A program made the translations under genes and the position numbers. Under the pieces are notes generated by a model. The model saw only the letters and a list, made by a program, of their open reading frames with translations, had not been told where the DNA came from and did no database searches. From Methylomicrobium sp. (GTDB taxonomy: Bacteria; Pseudomonadota; Gammaproteobacteria; Methylococcales; Methylomonadaceae): a DNA stretch of 6,509 nucleotides. The stretch covers positions 1 through 6,509 of the forward strand of contig SLIO01000479.1 in assembly GCA_007135635.1 (NCBI GenBank), given 5' to 3'. Positions 1-6,509 of the stretch are shown here, piece after piece (the first letter of the stretch is position 1; the number at the start of each line of letters is the position of its first letter).

Positions 1-957
1 ATGCTGAACACATCGAATTTACTCGATAACCTCAAGTCCAATCAGGACGATTTACTAAGTATTACTGAAAAAATGCATAAGGTTGAAGGCATAGCGATCA
101 ATACCGGCAATAATGCCGAAAATAGTCTATCGTCGGTCAATACAATTAGCCATTCGTTAACCCATATCAATGAAAATATTCATTCGGTTACCAATGTCAT
201 CACCGCGCTGATCGAAGATAGTAAAAAAGTTACCGAATCGTTATCGATGATTACCGGTATCGCCGACCAAACCAATCTGTTAGCGCTCAATGCCTCGATC
301 GAAGCCGCCCGTGCCGGCGAATATGGACGTGGTTTCGCAGTCGTCGCTGAAGAAGTCAAAAACCTGTCCGATCACACAAAGAATGCGGCGTTGGAGGTCG
401 CTAAAACACTCAATTCCTTCAATAAGCGCGTCAATCAAATGCATGCTGAAGCCGAATCATCCGCCGAACTTTCCCAGGAAATCATGGAAAAAGTTGATAC
501 ATTCCGGAATCAGTTTGCTGATCTATCAGTTTCGGCGAAAGCATCTGTCGGCTATATCAGTTACGCCAAGGACAAAACCTTCGCGCTATTAACCAAAGTC
601 GATCACATCATTTATAAACAGAACGGCTATATTGCGATCGAAAACCTAAAGCGTTGCCCACAGGCCGATGCAATCGATATCGATCATCAGCATTGCAGGC
701 TCGGCAAATGGTATTTCGACGGGCTTGGGTATGAGCAATTTAGATCCACGCAAGCCTATGTAAGATTGAATAAACCTCACGATGACGTGCATAAATTCAC
801 TCGCCGTGCCTATGAATGTTCACGAGCCAACTGGCAAAGCAATAAAGCAATTATTGATAATATAATCAGCGACATGCAACATTCTGAAGATGCCAGCGCC
901 GAAGTCATGACACTAATCAGCGAGATGGTTGAAGAAAAGCATGCAAGTTTGTCTTAG
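1..957 (+). CDS. Methyl-accepting chemotaxis-type signalling protein with C-terminal CZB zinc-binding domain (5' end possibly cut)
   Basis: The 318-residue product has the cytoplasmic signalling domain of chemoreceptors, which as a long helical hairpin dimer controls the kinase CheA through CheW. The conserved hairpin tip lies at about residues 87-121, reading [20 protein letters not shown] and then [14 protein letters not shown]. The last third is a chemoreceptor zinc-binding (CZB) domain: H202, then HCRLGKWY at 231-238 with the ligand C232, then H260 and H264 in a PHxxVH motif. These give the expected 3-His/1-Cys zinc site, which in this family has been linked to sensing zinc or hypochlorous acid. 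No transmembrane segment, HAMP or periplasmic sensor domain is visible, so the protein as seen would be soluble. The ATG is the first base of the window, so the true gene may start further upstream and carry more domains. It is AT-richer than the atp genes and has no obvious functional link with them. Confidence 0.9.
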   Translation: MLNTSNLLDNLKSNQDDLLSITEKMHKVEGIAINTGNNAENSLSSVNTISHSLTHINENIHSVTNVITALIEDSKKVTESLSMITGIADQTNLLALNASIEAARAGEYGRGFAVVAEEVKNLSDHTKNAALEVAKTLNSFNKRVNQMHAEAESSAELSQEIMEKVDTFRNQFADLSVSAKASVGYISYAKDKTFALLTKVDHIIYKQNGYIAIENLKRCPQADAIDIDHQHCRLGKWYFDGLGYEQFRSTQAYVRLNKPHDDVHKFTRRAYECSRANWQSNKAIIDNIISDMQHSEDASAEVMTLISEMVEEKHASLS

Positions 958-2562
<1,605 letters not shown>

Positions 2563-2569
2563 GTCCACT

Positions 2570-2974
2570 ATGAAGCCGTCATCGATGCATCTTAAAATCT
2601 TGTTGCCTTTCCGGGTATTCGCCGAGCACGAGGACATCAGTCGGATCATTGCCGAGACTTCCCAAGGCTCGTTCGGCATATTGCCGAACCGCCTGGATTG
2701 CGCTGCGGCTTTGGCTCCGGGCATTCTAACCTATGAAACGGCGTCGGCTGACGAGGTTTATTTGGCCATTGATCAAGGCGTGCTAGTCAAGATTGGAAGC
2801 GAGGTCCTGGTATCGGTGCGCAACGCCATCGGCGGTATCGAATTGGATCGATTGCGCGAGGCTGTGGAGCACGAATTTCTTGAATTGGACGAACACGAAA
2901 AAAACGTTCGCTCGGTCATGGCTAAACTGGAAAGCGGTTTTGTCCGGCGCTTTATGGAGTATCATCGTGGCTGA
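2570..2974 (+). CDS. atpC: N-ATPase epsilon subunit
   Basis: The 134-residue product matches the F1 epsilon subunit, part of the central stalk that contacts gamma and the c-ring and can inhibit ATP hydrolysis. The N-terminal beta-sandwich covers about residues 6-88 with the family sequence HLKILLPFRVF, then AETSQGSFGILPNRLDCAAAL and PGILTYE. A charged helical C-terminal part follows (about 90-130). I chose ATG 2570, 7 bases after the atpD stop, because AAGTGAG at 2557-2563 gives a ribosome binding site at 6 bases. A TTG at 2543 inside atpD and an ATG at 2585 are in frame but less likely. The end overlaps the start of atpQ by 8 bases, so the two are probably translationally coupled. Confidence 0.92.
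   Translation: MKPSSMHLKILLPFRVFAEHEDISRIIAETSQGSFGILPNRLDCAAALAPGILTYETASADEVYLAIDQGVLVKIGSEVLVSVRNAIGGIELDRLREAVEHEFLELDEHEKNVRSVMAKLESGFVRRFMEYHRG
2956..2959 (+). promoter_or_regulatory. Ribosome binding site that decides the GTG start of atpQ
   Basis: GGAG lies inside the end of atpC, 7 bases before GTG 2967. No ATG is available in the atpQ frame near this point, and upstream in-frame sequence reads as the wrong frame of atpC, so this site marks the GTG as the true start. Confidence 0.6.
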
Positions 2975-3305
2975 ACCAAACGATAAAAAAAAGCGGTCTA
3001 CCGACTCGCCGTTGAGCCGTCAAGTCGGTGCAAAGGCCGAACGCAAGCTCGAAGCCCAACGGCAAGTGAATAAGACAATCTGGTTCGGCTTGGGTTGGTT
3101 CGGCTTGATCGGCTGGTCTGTCGCCATTCCAATGTTACTGGGAACCATCGTCGGTTTATGGCTAGACAGTCGATATCCCGGCTCCCATTCCTGGACCTTG
3201 ATGTTATTGATCGGGGGATTGATGCTTGGGTGCTGGAACGCCTGGCGTTGGGTGTCCGAAGAAGAAACCCGAATCCATAAAAAACAGGATAAAAATGATG
3301 ACTGA
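2967..3305 (+). CDS. atpQ: N-ATPase AtpQ, AtpI/Gene1-like small membrane protein
   Basis: The product has 112 residues when started at GTG 2967. A charged cytoplasmic N-terminus (about 1-35, rich in Lys and Arg) is followed by two membrane helices. The first covers about 38-66, with GWSVAIPMLLGTIVGLWLD; the second covers about 76-96, with LMLLIGGLMLGCWNAWRWV. The short tail is charged. The glycine-rich helix pair ending in GLWLD is the AtpI/Gene1 signature. AtpI proteins help assemble the c-ring or supply cations in other F-ATPases, and AtpQ is the N-ATPase counterpart; its exact role is inferred. It overlaps atpC by 8 bases and atpR by 11 bases. Longer in-frame starts inside atpC exist, but they would add sequence with no family character. 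Confidence 0.87.
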   Translation: MAEPNDKKKRSTDSPLSRQVGAKAERKLEAQRQVNKTIWFGLGWFGLIGWSVAIPMLLGTIVGLWLDSRYPGSHSWTLMLLIGGLMLGCWNAWRWVSEEETRIHKKQDKNDD

Positions 3306-3597
3306 AAATCTGATGTTGGCACTGGCTTTCGGGGCCGGCAGCTTGCTGGGGATGTTTTTTTTCGGAGGACTTTGGTGGACCGTGCAAAAAGGCCTTCAGT
3401 CAAAACGTCCCGGACTCTGGTTTTTTAGCAGTATGCTGCTTCGAACCGGCATCACGCTGGCCGGTTTTTATTGGTTGGCTGCCGATCATTGGCCAAGGCT
3501 TTTGGCTTGTCTATTAGGCTTTGTCGTTGCTCGTTTCATCGTCGTTCGGTTGACCCGTTTCGAATCGATAAAATTGCCCGAAACTGTCGAGGAATAA
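3295..3597 (+). CDS. atpR: N-ATPase AtpR, small membrane subunit/assembly protein
   Basis: The product is a 100-residue integral membrane protein typical of N-ATPase operons, encoded between atpQ and atpB. Three membrane helices are visible at about 7-28, 41-60 and 66-85. Family features include the FFGGLWWTV-KGL stretch after helix 1, the LLRTG motif with R50 at helix 2, and LLACLLGFVVAR with R80 in helix 3. Arginines inside the membrane have led to the suggestion that AtpR interacts with the acidic c subunits during rotor assembly; this is a hypothesis, not something the sequence proves. The start is one of two adjacent ATG codons (3295 or 3298), both behind AGGA at 3286-3289 and overlapping the atpQ stop. 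Only 4 bases separate its stop from atpB. Confidence 0.88.
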   Translation: MMTENLMLALAFGAGSLLGMFFFGGLWWTVQKGLQSKRPGLWFFSSMLLRTGITLAGFYWLAADHWPRLLACLLGFVVARFIVVRLTRFESIKLPETVEE

Positions 3598-3601
3598 GCA
3601 C

Positions 3602-4270
3602 ATGCGTTTGAGTTCAGATCAAATCATTTTTTGGCAATACGGTTTTATTAAGCTTAACGGCACGATCGTGACGACTTGGGCTATTATGCTAGTGTTGGTT
3701 GTCGGTGCGATTCTGATCACTCGAAACCTAACCAGAAGCCTAGAAAATAAACGCTGGCAGAGTGTTCTGGAAGTCATCGTCATTACCCTGAATCAACAAA
3801 TCGAGGAGGTCGGCCTGAAGCGACCGGAAAAATACCTCGGGTTTCTGGGTACCTTATTTCTGTTTATCGTCACCGCCAATCTGTTTGCGATTTTACCCGG
3901 CTATGAACCGCCGACCGGTTCGTTATCGACGACGGCAGCATTGGCCATCGCCGTTTTCATAGCCGTGCCGTTTTACGGTATTGCCGAGCAAGGCTTTGGC
4001 GGTTATTTAAAGTCCTACTTAAAGCCGACGCTGATTATGTTGCCGTTCAATATCATCGGTGAATTATCCCGCACCTTGGCATTGGCCGTGCGTCTGTTCG
4101 GCAATATGATGAGCGGTACGATGATTGTCGCGATATTGTTAGTTGTGACACCCTTGTTTTTTCCGATTATCATGAATGCATTAGGTCTACTAACCGGCAT
4201 CGTGCAAGCCTATATCTTTACGATACTGGCGACAGTGTATATTGCTGCGGCCACCCGCCGTCATGATTGA
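3602..4270 (+). CDS. atpB: N-ATPase a subunit (ion channel of Fo)
   Basis: This is the membrane stator subunit that provides the ion half-channels next to the c-ring. At 222 residues it has the short form usual for N-ATPases, ending in YIAAATRRHD. Hydrophobic helices lie at about 20-40, 80-100, 108-128, 145-160 and 172-215. The essential arginine is R164 in LALAVRLFGNMMSG, corresponding to E. coli aR210. N168 follows it, and E154/R157 lie in the preceding GELSRTL. The last helix has Q202 in VQAYIFTILATVY, matching the polar Gln of the E. coli C-terminal helix. The residue after the GNMxxG motif is T173, where E. coli has Glu219. GAGGA at 3589-3593, 8 bases before the ATG, is a good ribosome binding site. 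Downstream the operon is interrupted by a 280-nt gap before atpE. Confidence 0.95.
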   Translation: MRLSSDQIIFWQYGFIKLNGTIVTTWAIMLVLVVGAILITRNLTRSLENKRWQSVLEVIVITLNQQIEEVGLKRPEKYLGFLGTLFLFIVTANLFAILPGYEPPTGSLSTTAALAIAVFIAVPFYGIAEQGFGGYLKSYLKPTLIMLPFNIIGELSRTLALAVRLFGNMMSGTMIVAILLVVTPLFFPIIMNALGLLTGIVQAYIFTILATVYIAAATRRHD

Positions 4271-4333
4271 CGACATGCGAAGGTAAAGTATGCATCGCGT
4301 ACCCATTACGGGACAAATTATACCCATCGTAGA

Positions 4334-4462
4334 TCAAAATTCGGCACCGGGGGCCGTCAAAGGACGCCGTGAATACGTCCATGTAGGCTCTATGCCAGCA
4401 TCCATGCTGGCAAAGCCTTTGTCAGGCACCCCGGTGCCTCCTTAGGCACTGCCGAAATTTGA
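4334..4462. repeat. Hairpin-rich repeat element with imperfect terminal inverted repeats between atpB and atpE
   Basis: The ends of this 129-bp stretch are inverted copies of each other: TCAAAATTCGGCA at 4334-4346 and the complement of TCAAATTTCGGCA at 4450-4462, agreeing at 12 of 13 positions. Inside are two near-perfect hairpins: arms TGCCAGCAT/ATGCTGGCA at 4393-4401 and 4404-4412, and AGGCACC/GGTGCCT at 4424-4430 and 4433-4439, both centred on CC. Neither is followed by a T-run, so they do not look like intrinsic terminators. This looks like a small non-autonomous mobile or REP/MITE-type repeat. From memory, similar GTGAATACGTCC plus GCCAGCATCCATGCTGGC sequences recur between genes of methanotrophic gammaproteobacteria; only one copy is in this window, so dispersal is not shown here. 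No clear target-site duplication is visible. Confidence 0.65.
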
Positions 4463-4488
4463 AGTGCGAAAGGTATAGCCGGGATAAT
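4459..4488 (+). promoter_or_regulatory. Possible internal promoter upstream of atpE
   Basis: TTGAAG at 4459-4464 (four of six -35 bases) and GATAAT at 4483-4488 (five of six -10 bases) are 18 bp apart. Transcription would start near 4495, about 55 bases before atpE. It lies at the right end of the repeat element, so the insertion may have supplied it. Extra transcription of atpE would suit a subunit needed in many copies, but the match may be chance. Confidence 0.25.
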
Positions 4489-4510
4489 ACCTTTGCAAAG
4501 GCTGCGCAGC
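4469..4510. repeat. Cluster of palindromes before atpE
   Basis: Three overlapping or adjacent dyads lie here. The arms AAAGGTAT (4469-4476) and ATACCTTT (4487-4494) form a perfect 8-bp stem with a 10-base loop. CCTTTGCAAAGG at 4490-4501 is a perfect 12-base palindrome. GCTGCGCAGC at 4501-4510 is a perfect 10-base palindrome. The first stem and the second palindrome share bases and would compete. They may be the right-hand part of the same repeat or a separate RNA structure. No T-run follows, so transcription termination is not indicated. Confidence 0.6.
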
Positions 4511-4538
4511 ATACCTTACAAAACTAACATCAAAAATT

Positions 4539-4545
4539 AGAGGAG
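4539..4545 (+). promoter_or_regulatory. Strong ribosome binding site of atpE
   Basis: AGAGGAG sits 5 bases before ATG 4551, within an AT-rich, weakly structured stretch (about 4511-4550). It is the best Shine-Dalgarno sequence in the operon, which suits the high copy number needed for the c subunit. Confidence 0.75.
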
Positions 4546-4550
4546 TCATT

Positions 4551-4832
4551 ATGGATATTATCGCTTACATTGCCGTCGCATCGATCATGACCGCTGGCAT
4601 TACCATCTGCATTGGCAGTATTGGGCCAGCTTTGGGTGAAGGAAAAGCGGTTGCAGCCGCATTAACGGCATTGGCACAACAACCTGATGCTGCGGCAACA
4701 ATTACCCGAACGCTGTTTGTTGGTCTGGCCATGGTCGAATCGACCGCCATTTATTGTTTTGTCGTGTCGATGATTCTGGTCTTCGCCAATCCCTTTTGGA
4801 ATTATGTGATAGCCCAGACAGCGGGGCAGTAA
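4551..4832 (+). CDS. atpE: N-ATPase c subunit (rotor ring)
   Basis: The 93-residue product is the c subunit, a hairpin of two membrane helices that forms the rotor ring. Helix 1 (about 4-35) has GSIGPALGEG, with E30 at the place where the Na+-binding c subunit of Ilyobacter tartaricus has Gln32. The polar loop is AQQPDA at 42-47; the usual RQP has become QQP. Helix 2 (about 52-80) has V62-E63-S64-T65 and Y68, matching the Ilyobacter Na+ ligand pattern V-E-S-T-x-x-Y. It ends in ANPF and a short extra tail, making it longer than typical c subunits of about 80 residues. Two membrane glutamates per subunit is a feature known in N-ATPases. The Na+-type ligands suggest sodium, but the Glu pair leaves proton use possible. 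It has its own strong ribosome binding site. Confidence 0.95.
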   Translation: MDIIAYIAVASIMTAGITICIGSIGPALGEGKAVAAALTALAQQPDAAATITRTLFVGLAMVESTAIYCFVVSMILVFANPFWNYVIAQTAGQ

Positions 4833-4836
4833 AGCC

Positions 4837-5637
4837 ATGCTAATCGACTGGTTCACCGTTTTCGCTCAACTTGTCAACTTCTTGATTTTGATGGCTTTGT
4901 TGAAGCGCTTTCTTTATAAGCCCATCATGCAGGCGCTGACCGATCGCGAAAACAAAATTGCCGGACAGCTGGAAGAAGCCCGAAAAATAAAGGCCTCTGC
5001 CGAACGAGAACGCATCGAATATGTCGACAAAATTGAACGTTTCGAGCAGCAGCGCGAGAGCCTTTTGAAACAGGTACATGATGATGCGGCTCATGAGCGC
5101 GAAAAACTGATTAAGGCGGCAAGAATTGAAGCCGATGAGCTTCGTTCCGCCTGGCAGCAAGCGCTAAAAAACGAGCAAAATCGCTTACACCGGGAACTCA
5201 TGCGAAATACCCGGGAGGAAGTTTTTGCCATCAGCCGTAAAACGTTAGCCGATTTGGCTTCGGTTAGCCTGGAGCAGCGTATTTGCGAAGCCTTTCTCCA
5301 ACGTCTGCACACGCTCGACGACTCCGATAAAAATCGGCTTAGCGATGCAATCCAATCGTCATCGGATCCAATCCGGGTCCGTAGCGTTTTCGCTCTGATA
5401 CCGGAACTGAAAAACGCGATAAAACAAGCCGTCAGCGACGTATTTAAAGTTAATGCCACGATTGAATTCGATGTCGATGCCGATCAAATCAGCGGCATCG
5501 AACTGAGTGCGAATGGACGGAAACTTTCCTGGAACATCGCAGAATACCTGCAAAACTTTGAGAGCAGTATAGACCGGACACTAACGGCTAAAACCGTATC
5601 TCAGAGCCATTCCGGACCCGATGCTCATGTCGTCTGA
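4837..5637 (+). CDS. atpF: N-ATPase b subunit with delta-like C-terminus (peripheral stalk)
   Basis: The 266-residue product begins with a single membrane helix (about 4-23) in the b-subunit sequence [28 protein letters not shown] long charged coiled coil follows, rich in Glu, Arg and Lys (about 35-130). E. coli b has 156 residues; the extra 100 or so resemble subunit delta. The segment at about 180-248, with [35 protein letters not shown] and a [21 protein letters not shown] end, looks like the C-terminal delta domain. No separate delta gene is present, so this protein probably replaces b and delta in the peripheral stalk that holds alpha3beta3. The last 17 residues are polar and probably disordered. 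It starts 4 bases after atpE with only a weak GGGG ribosome binding site and overlaps atpA by 11 bases. Confidence 0.9.
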   Translation: MLIDWFTVFAQLVNFLILMALLKRFLYKPIMQALTDRENKIAGQLEEARKIKASAERERIEYVDKIERFEQQRESLLKQVHDDAAHEREKLIKAARIEADELRSAWQQALKNEQNRLHRELMRNTREEVFAISRKTLADLASVSLEQRICEAFLQRLHTLDDSDKNRLSDAIQSSSDPIRVRSVFALIPELKNAIKQAVSDVFKVNATIEFDVDADQISGIELSANGRKLSWNIAEYLQNFESSIDRTLTAKTVSQSHSGPDAHVV

Positions 5638-6509
5638 TCAGTTAGCAAGCGTTCTGGAGAGCGCCTTCGAGAACATCAAACAGGCTCGTGAAACCTTTAG
5701 CCCGCAAATGACCTTGCAAGAGGTGGGCACGATCACAACCGTGTCTACCGGCATCGCCAAAGTTTCCGGTTTGCCGGGCGTGGGTTTTGAAGAGTTGGTC
5801 AGGTTTCCGAACGATTTATACGGCATCGCCTTCAATGTCGAAGAGGACGAGACCGGCGTCGTGCTGCTCGGCGATTATTGGCATTTGCAGGCCGGCGATG
5901 AAGTCGAACGCACCGGCCGGGTGATGGACGTGCCGGTGGGCACAGGACTCATTGGACGCGTGCTCGACCCGCTAGGTCATGCCATGGACGGAAAAGGACC
6001 GCTCGATTTTAGCGAGCGCCGCCCGATCGAGCGCGAAGCGCCTGCGATCATGGACCGGTCTCCAGTAACCGTGCCGCTGCAAACCGGAATTAAAGTCATC
6101 GACGCATTGATCCCGATCGGACGTGGTCAGCGCGAACTGATCCTGGGCGATCGGCAAATCGGCAAAACCTCCATTGCGATCAACACGATACTTAATCAGC
6201 GCAATCAAAATGTCCTATGTATTTATTGCGCGATCGGCCAAAGGGCTTCGGCCGTGTCTCAAGTGATCGCCACCTTACAGGAAAAAGGCGCGATGGATTA
6301 TACGGTGGTCGTGGTCACGGGCGGCCACCGCCCATCCGGTCTAGCCTATATCGCGCCTTATGCGGCGACCAGCATAGCCGAATATTTCATGGAACAAGGT
6401 CGTGACGTTCTGATCGTCTATGACGACTTAACCCATCATGCCCGCGCTTACCGTGAGCTTTCATTATTGTTGCGGCGACCGCCGGGACGCGAAGCTTTTC
6501 CCGGCGATA
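5627..6509 (+). CDS. atpA: N-ATPase alpha subunit, 5' part (cut by the window edge)
   Basis: The first 294 residues of the non-catalytic, nucleotide-binding alpha subunit are present; about 200 more should lie beyond the right edge. The beta-barrel domain (about 28-95) has [20 protein letters not shown]. The nucleotide-binding domain has Walker A GDRQIGKT at 174-181 with K180 and T181, the IGQRAS motif at 203-208, Walker B VLIVYDD ending at 267, and [16 protein letters not shown] at the cut. The region at 230-238 reads TGGHRPSGL, unlike the ATASE-type segment of E. coli alpha, so it follows the N-ATPase line. The start is ATG 5627, overlapping the atpF stop by 11 bases. A second in-frame ATG at 5621 is equally possible, since GGA at 5614-5616 could serve either. 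The gamma gene would be expected after this one. Confidence 0.95.
   Translation, partial: MSSDQLASVLESAFENIKQARETFSPQMTLQEVGTITTVSTGIAKVSGLPGVGFEELVRFPNDLYGIAFNVEEDETGVVLLGDYWHLQAGDEVERTGRVMDVPVGTGLIGRVLDPLGHAMDGKGPLDFSERRPIEREAPAIMDRSPVTVPLQTGIKVIDALIPIGRGQRELILGDRQIGKTSIAINTILNQRNQNVLCIYCAIGQRASAVSQVIATLQEKGAMDYTVVVVTGGHRPSGLAYIAPYAATSIAEYFMEQGRDVLIVYDDLTHHARAYRELSLLLRRPPGREAFPGD

Noticed and set aside
2793..2966. Longer N-terminus for AtpQ starting at ATG 2793 inside atpC
   Set aside because: The added 58 residues are an out-of-frame reading of atpC with no family similarity, while GTG 2967 has a well-placed GGAG and gives the normal AtpQ length.
4393..4439. Two strong GC-rich hairpins after atpB as a transcription terminator
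   Set aside because: Neither hairpin is followed by a run of T, both have CC at the centre as in REP-type palindromes, and the operon continues with essential subunits.
4271..4550. The atpB-atpE gap as a CRISPR array or tRNA/ncRNA gene
   Set aside because: There is no repeated unit with spacers, and no tRNA cloverleaf could be drawn; the dyads are short and local.

Overview
The window carries most of an operon for an N-type (alternate, 'Na+-type') F1Fo-ATPase, preceded by a gene for a chemoreceptor-like signalling protein. All genes are on the + strand. The ATPase gene order is beta (atpD), epsilon (atpC), atpQ, atpR, a (atpB), c (atpE), b/delta (atpF), alpha (atpA, cut by the right edge). 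This is the beta/epsilon-first layout of the laterally spread N-ATPase family, not the a-c-b-delta-alpha-gamma-beta-epsilon order of a housekeeping F-ATPase. The two small membrane-protein genes atpQ and atpR and the lack of a separate delta gene support the same assignment. The gamma gene (atpG) would be expected just beyond the right edge.

Layout: 1-957, a methyl-accepting chemotaxis signalling domain ending in a CZB zinc-binding domain. 958-1176, a 219-nt leader with at most a weak promoter candidate. 1177-2562 atpD; 2570-2974 atpC; 2967-3305 atpQ (GTG start); 3295-3597 atpR; 3602-4270 atpB. 4271-4550, an unexpectedly long 280-nt gap holding a hairpin-rich element with imperfect terminal inverted repeats. 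4551-4832 atpE; 4837-5637 atpF; 5627-6509 atpA (5' part).

How the genes work together: alpha and beta form the catalytic hexamer, epsilon is part of the central stalk, a and c form the ion path and rotor, and the long b protein with its delta-like C-terminus would form the peripheral stalk. AtpQ and AtpR are small membrane proteins specific to this operon type, probably acting in assembly of the membrane sector. N-ATPases usually accompany a normal F-ATPase encoded elsewhere and are thought to work as ATP-driven ion pumps. Apart from the atpB-atpE gap, the genes overlap or are only a few bases apart, which suggests one transcript with translational coupling.

Organism: a proteobacterium, most likely a gammaproteobacterium. 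Codon use, moderate GC and the type of intergenic repeat remind me of the methanotrophic Methylococcales (Methylomicrobium/Methylomonas-like), but that is recollection and not proven by the sequence. I see no undescribed defence or mobile system here. The most unusual parts are the repeat inserted in front of the c-subunit gene and the double-glutamate ion site of the c subunit.
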